64,000 bases of DNA from JAKPBU01 sp964425695 (GTDB lineage: Bacteria > Pseudomonadota > Gammaproteobacteria > Xanthomonadales > Xanthomonadaceae): assembly GCA_964425695.1 (NCBI GenBank), contig CAYRNF010000012.1, positions 1 to 64,000 on the forward strand. Reading direction: 5' to 3'. Positions within the stretch are counted from its first letter, which is position 1. Each line of letters starts with the position of its first letter. A program made the position numbers and the translations under genes. Shown here piece after piece: positions 43,498 to 53,153 of this stretch. Under the pieces are notes generated by a model. The model was not told where the DNA came from. It did no database searches and saw only the letters and a program-made list of their open reading frames with translations.

Positions 43498-44514
43498 ATG
43501 AAACGACTTGCTTTGGGCATGATGATCGGGTTGGTAGGCGCGGCCGGGGCGGCTCCGTCCGTCCAGGCGGAAGGCGGGCGCTACGTGCCGCGGACCGAGC
43601 GCGGCAAGGCAGCCGGGCAGATCATCCGGCAGTGGTCCGGCTATGTGCAGAAGGTGTACGGCGTCAGCCCGCAGCGCTGGGCAGCGGCCATGCGCGATAC
43701 GTTCGCCGAGGCCAGCCTGGCCAACATGCGGGCCGCCACGACCCGCAAGACCTACGCGGGCATGATGGGCACTCTGCTGGGGCAGGGGACCTCGGACGCC
43801 AAGGTCATCACCGCCATGGCCAAGTCGGGCGACGACCCGGAAGTGATCATGGCCTTGGGCAGCGCGGCAGAAGACCTGGTGTACACCATGGTGGCCCCGT
43901 GCCGCATCGTCGATACCCGTGTGGCAGGGGGGCGGTTGACGGGTGGGGTGGCGCGGACGATCGCCGTGCACGGTGCCAGCTTCACGGGACAAGGCGGCTC
44001 GGCCACGAACTGCAACATTCCGGCGGATCCGTCGGCCGTGGCGATCAACGTGGTAGCGGTGACGCCCGACGCGAGCGGTTTCCTGACCATCTATCCGGCC
44101 GGCACCACGCGTCCTACTGCATCGAGCATGAACTACGAAGGCGGCGGCATCGTGGCGAACGAGGTAATTGCAAAAACGACGCTTGGGCAGCCTGCCGACC
44201 TTGCGCTCTATTCGCAGCACGGCGCCGATTTCGTGGTGGACATCGTGGGCTACTTCATGGCGCCTAATGCAACCGCGCTGCAATGCCAGAACACGGCGCT
44301 CGAGACGACGTCTGTCGCGGCAGGCGCGACCGCCAACGTGGTGGCGCCCACGTGTGCAGCCGGCTTCACCCAGACGGCTACCAACTGCGAGTCGAGTTCC
44401 TGGCAGATGCCGTTCGTCTTCTCCAACGGCGGGACTTGCTCGGCGCAAAACAACGGCGCTTCGGCTGCCACCCTGCGGGCTTCGCGAACCTGTTGCCGTG
44501 TGCCCGGCCGCTGA
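43498..44514 (+). CDS. Secreted protein with PCRxxDTR-type domain
   Basis: A 338-residue protein with a signal peptide (residues 1-26, ending VQAEG). Residues about 30-130 are helical (RTERGKAAGQIIRQWSGYVQKVYG). Residues about 136-265 form a beta domain of the kind seen in many actinobacterial and some other surface proteins: APCRIVDTR, INVVAVTPDASGFLTIYPAG, SSMNYEGG and VVDIVGYF. The last ~70 residues are Cys- and Ser-rich. Function unknown; a surface or matrix protein is likely. A strong terminator follows the gene. Confidence 0.72.
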   Translation: MKRLALGMMIGLVGAAGAAPSVQAEGGRYVPRTERGKAAGQIIRQWSGYVQKVYGVSPQRWAAAMRDTFAEASLANMRAATTRKTYAGMMGTLLGQGTSDAKVITAMAKSGDDPEVIMALGSAAEDLVYTMVAPCRIVDTRVAGGRLTGGVARTIAVHGASFTGQGGSATNCNIPADPSAVAINVVAVTPDASGFLTIYPAGTTRPTASSMNYEGGGIVANEVIAKTTLGQPADLALYSQHGADFVVDIVGYFMAPNATALQCQNTALETTSVAAGATANVVAPTCAAGFTQTATNCESSSWQMPFVFSNGGTCSAQNNGASAATLRASRTCCRVPGR

Positions 44515-44538
44515 TCCCCCTGTCACCAGCTGTTCCAC

Positions 44539-44570
44539 GGAAGCCGGCCCAGTGCCGGCTTCCTTTTCTT
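44539..44570 (+). terminator. Rho-independent terminator
   Basis: A perfect 10-bp stem (44539-44548 with 44554-44563, loop CCAGT) followed by TTTTCTT. It ends the transcript of the secreted PCRxxDTR protein. Confidence 0.9.
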
Positions 44571-44629
44571 CGGCGACGCCTGCGCTCGCCCTTGGACGAT
44601 CGGACGAGGGCGCTCCCCGGGCGAGCGGT

Positions 44630-44635
44630 TAGAAT
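44630..44635 (+). promoter_or_regulatory. Candidate -10 box (TAGAAT) upstream of scoA
   Basis: TAGAAT followed by CGCGGCGG, 32 bases before the ATG at 44668 and downstream of the preceding terminator. No good -35 box is visible. Confidence 0.35.
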
Positions 44636-44667
44636 CGCGGCGGCACGAACAAGGGCGGACGTCTGTC

Positions 44668-45393
44668 ATGGCGCAACTGGCGCACACGAGCAACGAAGGT
44701 AAGATCTGGCCTGACGCGCATTGCGCGCTCGGGGGCCTCGTGACCGACGGTCAGACCCTCGCTGTAGGCGGATTCGGCCTGTGCGGCATCCCAGAGGCAC
44801 TGATCGCGGCGCTGCGCGATTCGGGGGTCAAGGACCTCACGGTGATCTCGAACAATGCCGGCGTGGACGGTTTCGGCCTGGGCCAGCTGCTGGCCACCCG
44901 GCAGATCCGCAAGATGATTTCGTCCTACGTGGGCGAGAACAAGGAGTTCGAGCGCCAGTACCTGGGCGGCGAGCTGGAGCTGGAGTTCAACCCGCAGGGC
45001 ACCCTGGCCGAGCGCCTGCGCGCCGGCGGAGCCGGGATCCCGGCCTTCTTCACCGCCACCGGCTACGGCACGGTGGTGGCCGAGGGCAAGGAGACCCGCG
45101 AATTCGGCGGCAAGCATTACGTGCTGGAGACCGCGCTGGTGGCGGACGTGTCGCTGGTCAAGGCGTGGAAGGCCGACAAGGCCGGCAACCTGGTGTTCCG
45201 CAAGACCGCACGCAACTTCAATCCGGCCTGCGCCATGGCCGGCAAGGTCTGCGTGGCCGAAGTCGAGGAACTGGTCGAGGTGGGCCAGATCGACCCCGAC
45301 CACGTGCACCTGCCGGGCATCTACGTGGACCGGATCGTGGTCAACGCCACGCCCGAGAAGCGCATCGAACAGCGCACCACGAGGAGCAAGTAA
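44668..45393 (+). CDS. scoA: 3-oxoacid CoA-transferase subunit A
   Basis: Alpha subunit of succinyl-CoA:3-ketoacid CoA-transferase, which activates acetoacetate. The 241 residues show the family's VGGFGLCGIPEALI and ISNNAGVDGFGLG segments, SSYVGENKEFE, and GIPAFFTATGYGT. The stop codon overlaps the start of the beta subunit gene (TAATG). Acetoacetate for it could come from tyrosine breakdown (fumarylacetoacetase, 16.7 kb). Confidence 0.93.
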   Translation: MAQLAHTSNEGKIWPDAHCALGGLVTDGQTLAVGGFGLCGIPEALIAALRDSGVKDLTVISNNAGVDGFGLGQLLATRQIRKMISSYVGENKEFERQYLGGELELEFNPQGTLAERLRAGGAGIPAFFTATGYGTVVAEGKETREFGGKHYVLETALVADVSLVKAWKADKAGNLVFRKTARNFNPACAMAGKVCVAEVEELVEVGQIDPDHVHLPGIYVDRIVVNATPEKRIEQRTTRSK

Positions 45394-46019
45394 TGGCCTG
45401 GACCCGCGAACAGATGGCGCAGCGCGCCGCGCGCGAGCTGACCGACGGCGCCTACGTCAACCTGGGCATCGGCCTGCCCACGCTGGTGGCCAACTACATC
45501 CCCGACGGCATGGACGTCTGGCTGCAGAGCGAGAACGGGCTGCTCGGCATCGGTCCGTTCCCCACCGAGGACGAGGTCGACGCGGACCTGATCAACGCCG
45601 GCAAGCAGACCGTGACCGCACGCAGCGGCGCCAGCTATTTCGGCAGCCACGACAGCTTCGCCATGATCCGCGGCGGCCACATCGACCTGGCGATCCTGGG
45701 TGCGATGCAGGTGACGGACAAGGGCGACCTGGCCAACTGGATGGTGCCGGGCAAGATGGTCAAGGGCATGGGCGGCGCCATGGACCTGGTGGCCGGCGTC
45801 AAGCGCGTGGTCGTGCTGATGGAGCACGTGGCGAAGGACGGCACCCACAAGATCCTGCCCGAATGCACGCTGCCGCTCACCGGCGTGGGCGTGGTGCACC
45901 GGATCATCACCGACCTGGCGGTGCTCGACGTGACGCCGGACGGGTTGAAGCTGGTGGAGTTGGCCGAAGGCGTGGACCTGGACGAGCTGCGCGGCAAGAC
46001 GGGCAGCTCCATCGCGTGA
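45393..46019 (+). CDS. scoB: 3-oxoacid CoA-transferase subunit B
   Basis: Beta subunit, 208 residues, carrying the catalytic glutamate Glu47 in the SENGLLG motif that forms a thioester with CoA. YVNLGIGLPTLVANY precedes it, and GGAMDLVAGVKRVVVLMEH is a later signature. It is translationally coupled to scoA and ends the pair. Confidence 0.94.
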   Translation: MAWTREQMAQRAARELTDGAYVNLGIGLPTLVANYIPDGMDVWLQSENGLLGIGPFPTEDEVDADLINAGKQTVTARSGASYFGSHDSFAMIRGGHIDLAILGAMQVTDKGDLANWMVPGKMVKGMGGAMDLVAGVKRVVVLMEHVAKDGTHKILPECTLPLTGVGVVHRIITDLAVLDVTPDGLKLVELAEGVDLDELRGKTGSSIA

Positions 46020-46131
46020 CCCGGGTTGCGGCCGCGTCGCGTCCGGGCATGACGCGGTAACCGCCGATTCTTTGCCCAGCCGGCGGCGTTGCGCCGATAC
46101 TGCGCGCGACGACCGCTGCCCGTTCGCGCGC

Positions 46132-47049
46132 ATGCCCGCTTCCGTTCCGCACATGCTTTCGCATCTGGACCGCCTCGAGGCGGAGAGCATCCACATCCTG
46201 CGCGAGGTCGCCGCGGGGTTCCGCAACCCGGTGATGCTGTACTCGGTGGGCAAGGACAGTTCGGTGCTGCTGCACCTGCTGCTGAAGGCGTTCCATCCCG
46301 CGCGTCCGCCGATTCCCCTGCTGCACGTGGACACCGGCTGGAAATTCCGGGAGATGATCGCGTTCCGCGACCGGCGCGCGGCCGAGACCGGCGTGGAGCT
46401 GCGCACGTGGACGAATCCCGAGGGCCTCGCGCAGGGCGTCGGGCCGGTCAGCCACGGCGCCACCGTGCACACCGATGTCATGAAGACCCAGGCGCTGAAG
46501 CAGGCGCTGGACAAGTGGGGCTTCGATGCGGCCATCGGCGGCGCCCGGCGCGACGAGGAGAAATCGCGCGCCAAGGAGCGCATCTTCAGCTTCCGCAACG
46601 CACAGCACCGCTGGGATCCCAAGAACCAGCGGCCGGAGCTGTGGGACCTGTACAACACGCGTATCCAGCCAGGCGAGTCGGTGCGCGTGTTCCCGATCTC
46701 CAACTGGACCGAGCTGGACGTGTGGCTGTACATCTACCGCGAGCGCATCCCGGTGCCGTCGCTGTACTTCGCCCGGGAACGCCCGGTGGTGGAGCGCGAC
46801 GGCGCGCTGATCATGCGCGACGATGCGCGCCTCCCGCTGCGCCCGGGCGAAACCGCCACGCTGCGCAAGGTGCGCTTCCGTACGCTCGGCTGCTATCCGC
46901 TCACGGGCGCGATCGAGTCCGACGCAGACACCCTGGAAGAGGTGATCGCGGAGATGCTGGTGGCCACCACGTCCGAGCGACAGGGGCGGGTCATCGACCA
47001 CGATCCTTCGGCTTCGATGGAAAAGAAGAAGCAGGAGGGCTACTTCTGA
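46132..47049 (+). CDS. cysD: Sulfate adenylyltransferase subunit 2
   Basis: Catalytic PP-loop subunit of ATP sulfurylase, forming APS from sulfate and ATP. The PP-loop SVGKDSS, the HVDTGWKFREM segment, GGARRDEEKSRAKER, and the C-terminal TTSERQGRVIDHD are all present. The 305 residues from ATG 46132 fit the family; an ATG at 46153 (MLSHLDRLEAES) is equally possible. The stop overlaps the cysNC start by one base. Confidence 0.95.
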   Translation: MPASVPHMLSHLDRLEAESIHILREVAAGFRNPVMLYSVGKDSSVLLHLLLKAFHPARPPIPLLHVDTGWKFREMIAFRDRRAAETGVELRTWTNPEGLAQGVGPVSHGATVHTDVMKTQALKQALDKWGFDAAIGGARRDEEKSRAKERIFSFRNAQHRWDPKNQRPELWDLYNTRIQPGESVRVFPISNWTELDVWLYIYRERIPVPSLYFARERPVVERDGALIMRDDARLPLRPGETATLRKVRFRTLGCYPLTGAIESDADTLEEVIAEMLVATTSERQGRVIDHDPSASMEKKKQEGYF

Positions 47050-48938
47050 TGGCCGCGGGTGAAGCGTCGCCGGCACGGGCCCAGGTCGCCGATTACCTGG
47101 CGCGCCACGAGCGCAAGGAACTGTTGCGCTTCATCACCTGCGGCAGCGTGGATGACGGCAAGAGCACCCTGATCGGACGCCTGCTGCACGACACGCAGCG
47201 GCTGCTTGAGGACCAGGTGGCGGCGCTGGAAGCCGACAGCCGGCGGCACGGCACGCAGGACGGGAACATCGACTTCGCGCTGCTCGTGGACGGCCTGGCG
47301 GCGGAGCGCGAGCAGGGCATCACCATCGACGTGGCCTACCGCTACTTCGACACCGACCGGCGCAAGTTCATCGTCGCCGATTGCCCGGGGCACGAGCAGT
47401 ACACGCGCAACATGGCCACCGGCGCCTCCACCGCGGACGTGGCGGTGGTGCTGGTTGACGCGCGCAAGGGGCTGCTCACGCAGACCCGCCGCCACAGCTA
47501 CATCGTGTCGCTGCTCGGCATCCGCCACGTGCTGCTCGCGGTGAACAAGATGGACCTGGTGGGCTACGACCAGGCCGTCTTCGACGCAATCGTTGAAGGG
47601 TACGCGGCGCTTGCCGCCACCCTGGGCATCCCGCACGTGGCCGCCGTGCCGCTGTCGGCGTTGCGCGGTGACAACGTGGCGGCGCGTTCGCCCGCGATGC
47701 CGTGGTACGGCGGCGCGACGTTGCTCGAGCATCTGGAGACGATGCCGCTGCAGCCGCCGGCGCACGCGGCCGCCTTCCGCATGCCCGTGCAGTGGGTGTG
47801 CCGGCCCGATCAGGATTTCCGCGGCTTCGCAGGCAGCGTGGTGTCCGGCGTGGTGACGCCGGGCGACGCCGTGGTGGTGCTGCCATCGGGCCAGCGCTCG
47901 CGCGTGGCCCGCATCGTCACCGCCGATGGCGACCGGGCGCAGGCGTCGCGCGGGCAGGCAGTGATGCTGACCCTGCAGGACGAACTGGACGCCAGCCGCG
48001 GCGACGTGATCGCCAGCGCAGGCGACGCGCCGGAGAGCGCGGACCAGTTCGCCGCGCACCTGCTGTGGATGGACGCGCAGCCCCTGCTGCCCGGGCGCCC
48101 GTACTGGTTGAAGATCGGCGCGCGCACCGTGGGTGCGCAGGTGACCGAGATCAAACACAAGGTCGACGTGAACACCCAGGAGCAGCTTGCGGCCAAGCAC
48201 CTGGACCTCAACGCGGTCGCGTTCTGCAATCTCTACCTGGACCAGGCGATCGCGTTCGAGCCGTATGCGGACAACCGCGCGCTGGGCGCGTTCATCCTGA
48301 TCGACCGCCAGACCAATGCCACCGTCGGTGCGGGTACGCTGGAATTCGCGCTGCGCAGGGCCGGCAACATCCACTGGCAGCACGTCGACGTGGACAAGCA
48401 GGCGCGCGCCCGCATCAAGCACCAGCAGCCGCGCTGCATCTGGTTCACTGGCTTGTCGGGATCCGGCAAGTCGACGATCGCCAACCTGGTGGAAAAACAG
48501 CTGCTCGCGCAGGGGCGCCACACCTACATCCTGGACGGCGACAACGTGCGCCACGGTCTCAACAAGGATCTGGGCTTCACCGACGAGGACCGGGTGGAGA
48601 ACATCCGCCGCGTCGCCGAAGTGGCCCGGCTGATGGTGGATGCCGGCCTGATCGTGCTGGTGAGTTTCATCTCCCCGTTCCGCGCCGAGCGCCGGATGGC
48701 CCGCGAGATGTTCGCCGAAGGCGAGTTTCTCGAAGTCCACGTGGACACTCCCCTCGAAGTGGCCGAGGCGCGGGACGTGAAGGGGCTGTACGCCAAGGCC
48801 CGTGCCGGGCTGCTGAGGAACTTCACCGGCCTGGATTCGCCCTACGAGCCGCCCGAACGGCCGGAATTGCGCCTGGATACCGTGGGAGAGGACGCAGAAG
48901 CGCTGGCGGACCGGGTGCGGCGGGCGATCCTGGGCTGA
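47049..48938 (+). CDS. cysNC: Bifunctional sulfate adenylyltransferase subunit 1 / APS kinase
   Basis: A 629-residue fusion. Residues 1-445 are the regulatory GTPase of ATP sulfurylase, with the P-loop GSVDDGKST at 32-40, DCPGH and NKMD. Residues about 455-629 are APS kinase, with GLSGSGKST at 468-476, DGDNVRHGLNKDLGF and VKGLYAKARAG. It therefore takes sulfate to PAPS together with CysD. Fusion of the two is known in Xanthomonas and other Proteobacteria. The ATG at 47049 overlaps the cysD stop. Confidence 0.96.
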   Translation: MAAGEASPARAQVADYLARHERKELLRFITCGSVDDGKSTLIGRLLHDTQRLLEDQVAALEADSRRHGTQDGNIDFALLVDGLAAEREQGITIDVAYRYFDTDRRKFIVADCPGHEQYTRNMATGASTADVAVVLVDARKGLLTQTRRHSYIVSLLGIRHVLLAVNKMDLVGYDQAVFDAIVEGYAALAATLGIPHVAAVPLSALRGDNVAARSPAMPWYGGATLLEHLETMPLQPPAHAAAFRMPVQWVCRPDQDFRGFAGSVVSGVVTPGDAVVVLPSGQRSRVARIVTADGDRAQASRGQAVMLTLQDELDASRGDVIASAGDAPESADQFAAHLLWMDAQPLLPGRPYWLKIGARTVGAQVTEIKHKVDVNTQEQLAAKHLDLNAVAFCNLYLDQAIAFEPYADNRALGAFILIDRQTNATVGAGTLEFALRRAGNIHWQHVDVDKQARARIKHQQPRCIWFTGLSGSGKSTIANLVEKQLLAQGRHTYILDGDNVRHGLNKDLGFTDEDRVENIRRVAEVARLMVDAGLIVLVSFISPFRAERRMAREMFAEGEFLEVHVDTPLEVAEARDVKGLYAKARAGLLRNFTGLDSPYEPPERPELRLDTVGEDAEALADRVRRAILG

Positions 48939-49064
48939 AATCCTCAGGTCGCCTCGCACAGGTCTGGTTTAACAAATTGTTTACGCCGTGACGGCTCTTG
49001 CATCCCCGGCCTGCGGTTTGCCGTATCGTTAGCGCACAGGGGCCACACTCTCGCATTCGAGGCG

Positions 49065-51359
49065 ATGATGCTGCGCCAACCGTTCTTCCTCACCTTCGCC
49101 TTGATCGCCGGCCTTTCGGCGTGTGCTCCGAGCCAACCAGATGCGGGCTCGCGTGCCGGATCCCAGGCGGCTTCGCAGGCCTCCGGCGACCACGCGGACC
49201 CGTCCAAGACCGGTGCGATGTCGGCGCCGATCGCATCCCTGCCGGACCGCGGCGAGCTGTTGCGGTATCCGGCGCAAGCGTTGCGCCCAAGCGCTGCAGT
49301 CTCTGCCCCGGTGCCCGTTTCGATCAGCGAAGAGCACGCGCTGGCCGCGATCCAGCGCAAGGAGCTGGTGCTCGAGGCGCCCGACGGGGTTCGCAGTCGC
49401 GTTGCCTACGCGCGGCACGAAGACCACGGCGACGGCAACTGGACCTGGGTGGGGCGCAGCGGTGATGGCGGATCCGCGCTGCTGACCTTCGGCCAGAACG
49501 CGGTGTTCGGCTCGATCCAACGCGCCGACGGTAGCGAGATGCGCATCGTCACCCAGAACCGCCGGACGTATGCGGTCCTGGTCAGACCCGATCAGCTCAG
49601 GGGCGTCGAGACCTCTACTGGTTCGGACGCACTGGTGGTTCCCGACAGCGTGTCGCAGGCTTCGGCTCGCACTTCCGACAGTGGCCAGTCCGAACAAATC
49701 GCCGCGGGTGCCACGGCGACCGCCACCGCGGCGGCCGCCAACGAGATCGACGTCCTGTTGGGCTACAGCACGGGTCTTGCGCAGCGCATCGGCAGCGCAT
49801 CCGGCGCGGAAACGCGCATGCAGAACCTGGTGGCGATTTCCAACCAGGCTTACGAGAACAGCGGCGTTGTCTATCGCATCAGGCTGGTAGGAACGGTGCA
49901 GGTCGCCTACGGCGACAGCACCCGCAACGACTCCACGCTGCACGCGCTGACAGGTTCCACAGGCATCGGCTCGGCGCCCATCGATCCGGCGTTCAATGCA
50001 CTGCGCGCTGCACGCGAGCAGACCGGCGCCGACCTGGTGTCCTTCGTGCGCCAGTTCCGCGAGCCCGAGCAGGACGGCTGCGGCATCGCCTGGTTGCTCG
50101 GCGGTGGCCAGACGGTCATCGACCAGTCCGACGCACCTTTCGCCTACTCGGTGGTCAGCGATGGCTCCGACGTGCGGGAGAGCGACAACCGTACCTACTT
50201 CTGTCGGGAAGAGACCCTGGCCCACGAGCTCGGGCACAGCATGGGTCAGGCGCACAACCAGGAAGACTCCACCAGCGCAGGCCGCCACGCGTACTCGTAT
50301 GGCTATCGCGAGGCGAGCACGTCTGGCTTCTACACGATCATGGCGTACAGGATCGCCGACTCGAACCAGGTCGCGATCCGGTACTTCGCCAACCCGAACG
50401 TTTTGTTCGACGGGCGTGCCACGGGTGTCGCGAACCAGAGCGACAACGCGCGTAGCATGAACGAGACGCTGCCGATCATCGCGCAGTTCCGGGCCAGCGT
50501 CCTGGCTTCCTCACCGCCCAATCTGTATGTCGTGAACCGCATCTCCGCGGGCGCTACCGACATGGGGTACCTCGGGGGCGCGGCGAACTACAGCCAGCTC
50601 ACTGCGGTGTGGCGTAGCGGCCTCCACGAAACAGGCTCGGGATATGCGTGGGTGTTTCGCGTGGGAGACCGCACGGGCGATGGCGTCCCCGACATGTACG
50701 TGCTGAAGAAGCAGGGATCGCTCGGCCGTCTGGAGGTCCACATCCTGTCCGGCGTCGGCGGGTTCTCGCAGTACGTACTGCACGCGCTGACGCCGCTCGT
50801 TACCGGGTTGGGCAACCGGTGGATGCTGGATCTTGGCGACTACAACCGCGATGGCGTGCTTGATCTTTACGCCATCGACAGGATGGGCGCTTCGAATACG
50901 ACCGAAGTCCATGTGCTGAATGGCGCGGATGGATTCCAGACGTTTCTGCTTCATGCGGCCACGGCGCTGCATCCGACAGGAACGGACTTGTCCTGGGCGT
51001 TCGAGGTGGGCGATTTGAATGGCGATCGTTCCCCGGACGTGTTTGCCATCAAGCGCAACGGTGCGCGGGGGCTGGAAGTTCACGTGCTTTCCGGAGGCAG
51101 CAATTTCTCCAGTTGGCTGTTGCACGCCGCCACTCCGCTTGGCCCGACAGGAACCTCGAATGACTGGGACTTCAAGCTCGGCGACTACAACCGCGACGGG
51201 GTGCCAGACCTGTATGTGATTTCGAAGATGGGAGCCAGCGGAACGGAGGCCCACGTCATCGGGAGTGCGGGTGGGTATGCCGGCTGGATCGCACATTTGC
51301 CCACTGGACTGGGCCGGACGGGAACGGACGCACGCTGGGTGTTCGACATACCCAACTGA
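49065..51359 (+). CDS. Secreted metzincin-type metalloprotease with C-terminal VCBS-like repeats
   Basis: A 764-residue exported protein. The N-terminus has a signal peptide with a lipobox-like GLSAC (Cys20), followed by a propeptide-like region to about 225. The zinc motif HELGHSMGQAH is at 387-397 and the Met-turn candidate is Met426 (TIMAYR). From about residue 500 there are four tandem units of about 58 residues, each starting GDxNxDGxxDLY and containing LEVHVLSG, as in FG-GAP/VCBS beta-propeller blades that bind calcium. The repeats may bind a surface or substrate. A different protease lies at 0.5-2.1 kb. Confidence 0.85.
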   Translation: MMLRQPFFLTFALIAGLSACAPSQPDAGSRAGSQAASQASGDHADPSKTGAMSAPIASLPDRGELLRYPAQALRPSAAVSAPVPVSISEEHALAAIQRKELVLEAPDGVRSRVAYARHEDHGDGNWTWVGRSGDGGSALLTFGQNAVFGSIQRADGSEMRIVTQNRRTYAVLVRPDQLRGVETSTGSDALVVPDSVSQASARTSDSGQSEQIAAGATATATAAAANEIDVLLGYSTGLAQRIGSASGAETRMQNLVAISNQAYENSGVVYRIRLVGTVQVAYGDSTRNDSTLHALTGSTGIGSAPIDPAFNALRAAREQTGADLVSFVRQFREPEQDGCGIAWLLGGGQTVIDQSDAPFAYSVVSDGSDVRESDNRTYFCREETLAHELGHSMGQAHNQEDSTSAGRHAYSYGYREASTSGFYTIMAYRIADSNQVAIRYFANPNVLFDGRATGVANQSDNARSMNETLPIIAQFRASVLASSPPNLYVVNRISAGATDMGYLGGAANYSQLTAVWRSGLHETGSGYAWVFRVGDRTGDGVPDMYVLKKQGSLGRLEVHILSGVGGFSQYVLHALTPLVTGLGNRWMLDLGDYNRDGVLDLYAIDRMGASNTTEVHVLNGADGFQTFLLHAATALHPTGTDLSWAFEVGDLNGDRSPDVFAIKRNGARGLEVHVLSGGSNFSSWLLHAATPLGPTGTSNDWDFKLGDYNRDGVPDLYVISKMGASGTEAHVIGSAGGYAGWIAHLPTGLGRTGTDARWVFDIPN

Positions 51360-51402
51360 GCCGGATGCGGAGCCTCGCCCGGAAATCGACCCCGGGCGAG
51401 TC

Positions 51403-53046
51403 CTACAGATTCTGGTAGTTGGGTCCCGCGCCGCCCTCCGGCGTCACCCAAGTGATGATCTCGTACGGATCCTTGATGTCGCAGGTCTTGCAGTGCACGC
51501 AGTTGGCGGCGTTGATCTGCAGGCGCTTGCCGTGCGGGGCGGCGGTGTCGGGGACCATTTCGTAGACCGCGGCGGGGCAGAAGCGGGTACAGGGGTTGTC
51601 GTATTCCTCGACGCAGCGCGTGGCGCAGATGTCGGTGTCGGCCACCTTCAGGTGCACCGGCTGGTCCTCGTCGTGCTCGGTGGCGGCGAAGTACACGCCT
51701 GCCAGGCGGTCGCGCGGGGGCAGGGGGCGCTGCACGTAATCGCGCTTGGGCGCCTCGTGTTCGCCCAGCTTGTGCAGGGAGGACCAGTCGGCCCTGTTCT
51801 TCAGCGTCCACGGCGACAGGCCGCCAGTGACCGTCTCCCAGGCGGCGTTCAACATGCCGAACCACAGGCCGCGCTTGAACCCGGGCTTGATGTTGCGGAC
51901 CTTCCTCAGCTCCGCCATCGCGTCCGAAGCGCGCAGCTTCGCGTCGAATCCCTGCGGCGCCAGCCGGGTCGCCGCCAGGTGTTCGGCGGCGAGCATGCCG
52001 CTGCGGATCGCCTGGTGGGTGCCCTTGATCTTGGGGACGTTGAGCAGGCCGGCCGTGTCGCCGATCAGCAGCGCGCCGGGCATCTCCACCTTCGGCAGCG
52101 ACTGCCAGCCGCCGGTGACGATGGCGCGCGCGCCCGCCGACAGGATGCTGCCGCCTTCCAGCAGCGGCGCGATCATCGGGTGGTTCTTCCACTGCTGGAA
52201 AGCCTCCCAGGGCTTGTACTCCGGGTCGCTGTAATCCAGGCCGCTGACGTAGCCCAGGGCGATGCGGTCGCCGTCCAAGTGGTACAGGAAGCTGCCGCCG
52301 TAGGTGCGGGTGTCGGCGGGCCAGCCGAAGCTGTGCACGATCTTGCCCGGCGAGACCCGGCCTGGCGGCACCTGCCAAAGTTCCTTGATGCCGATCGAAT
52401 AGCCCTGCGGATCGCTGTCGGCGTCGAGCTGGAAGCGCTTCACCAGGCGCTTGGTCAGGTGGCCGCGGGCGCCTTCGGCCAGCACCGTGACCTTCGCGCG
52501 GATGTCGATGCCGGGGGTGTAGCCGGGCTTGTGCGAACCGTCCTTGGCCACGCCCATGTCGCCGATGCGCACCCCGGCCACGGCGCCGTCCGCGTCGTGC
52601 AGGGTCTCGGCCGCGGCGAAGCCGGGGTAGATCTCGACGCCCAGCGCCTCGGCCTGCGGCGCCAGCCACGCGCACATGGCACCCAGGCTGACGATGACGT
52701 TGCCCTTGTTGTGCATGCCCGGCGGCACCGGAAGGCGGCGTCCGACGTCCTTCGACAGGAGCCAGAACTCGTCGTCCGTTGCGGGCACGCAGACCGGCGG
52801 CGGATTCTCGCGCCAGCCCGGCAGCAGGGCGTCGAGCGGCCCGGTTTCGATCACGGCGCCGGACAGGATGTGCGCGCCGATGGTGGAGGACTTCTCGATC
52901 ACGCACACCGACAGCTCAGGGTTCAGCTGCTTGAGGCGGATCGCGAACGACAGCCCCGCCGGGCCTGCGCCCACGGCGACCACGTCGTATTCCATGACGT
53001 CGCGTTCGACGGCTTCGGGGGCGGCGCTGGTGTCGTGTTCGCTCAT
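51403..53046 (-). CDS. Electron transfer flavoprotein-ubiquinone oxidoreductase
   Basis: Inner-membrane-associated enzyme that passes electrons from reduced ETF to ubiquinone, completing the path begun by EtfAB at 42-43 kb. The 547 residues start with the FAD-binding GAGPAG (26-31) and carry the ubiquinone-site segment GIKELWQVPP, DTAGLLNVPKIKGTHQAI and a C-terminal 4Fe-4S ferredoxin domain (CATRCVEEYDNPCTRFCP, CVHCKTCDIKDP). I chose the ATG at 53046; the frame is open a little further. Confidence 0.95.
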   Translation of the reverse strand: MSEHDTSAAPEAVERDVMEYDVVAVGAGPAGLSFAIRLKQLNPELSVCVIEKSSTIGAHILSGAVIETGPLDALLPGWRENPPPVCVPATDDEFWLLSKDVGRRLPVPPGMHNKGNVIVSLGAMCAWLAPQAEALGVEIYPGFAAAETLHDADGAVAGVRIGDMGVAKDGSHKPGYTPGIDIRAKVTVLAEGARGHLTKRLVKRFQLDADSDPQGYSIGIKELWQVPPGRVSPGKIVHSFGWPADTRTYGGSFLYHLDGDRIALGYVSGLDYSDPEYKPWEAFQQWKNHPMIAPLLEGGSILSAGARAIVTGGWQSLPKVEMPGALLIGDTAGLLNVPKIKGTHQAIRSGMLAAEHLAATRLAPQGFDAKLRASDAMAELRKVRNIKPGFKRGLWFGMLNAAWETVTGGLSPWTLKNRADWSSLHKLGEHEAPKRDYVQRPLPPRDRLAGVYFAATEHDEDQPVHLKVADTDICATRCVEEYDNPCTRFCPAAVYEMVPDTAAPHGKRLQINAANCVHCKTCDIKDPYEIITWVTPEGGAGPNYQNL

Positions 53047-53140
53047 GCGGGCGGCCTGGCTGGCAGTGCCGCGATTGTCCCGTGTTTGCGCGGCGTGGGG
53101 CAAACCACTGCGCGCAGCGCCCGGAGGCCGGGTGGTGCGC

Positions 53141-53146
53141 TAGGGT
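53141..53146 (+). promoter_or_regulatory. Candidate -10 box directly ahead of alkB-like gene
   Basis: TAGGGT lies 7 bases before the ATG at 53154, close enough that transcription could start at the ATG itself (leaderless mRNA). Confidence 0.25.
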
Positions 53147-53153
53147 GCGCGCG

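Noticed and set aside
46089..47048. Upstream extension of the cysNC reading frame
   Set aside because: It runs through cysD in another frame; the cysNC ATG at 47049 with a TGATG overlap is clearly the start.
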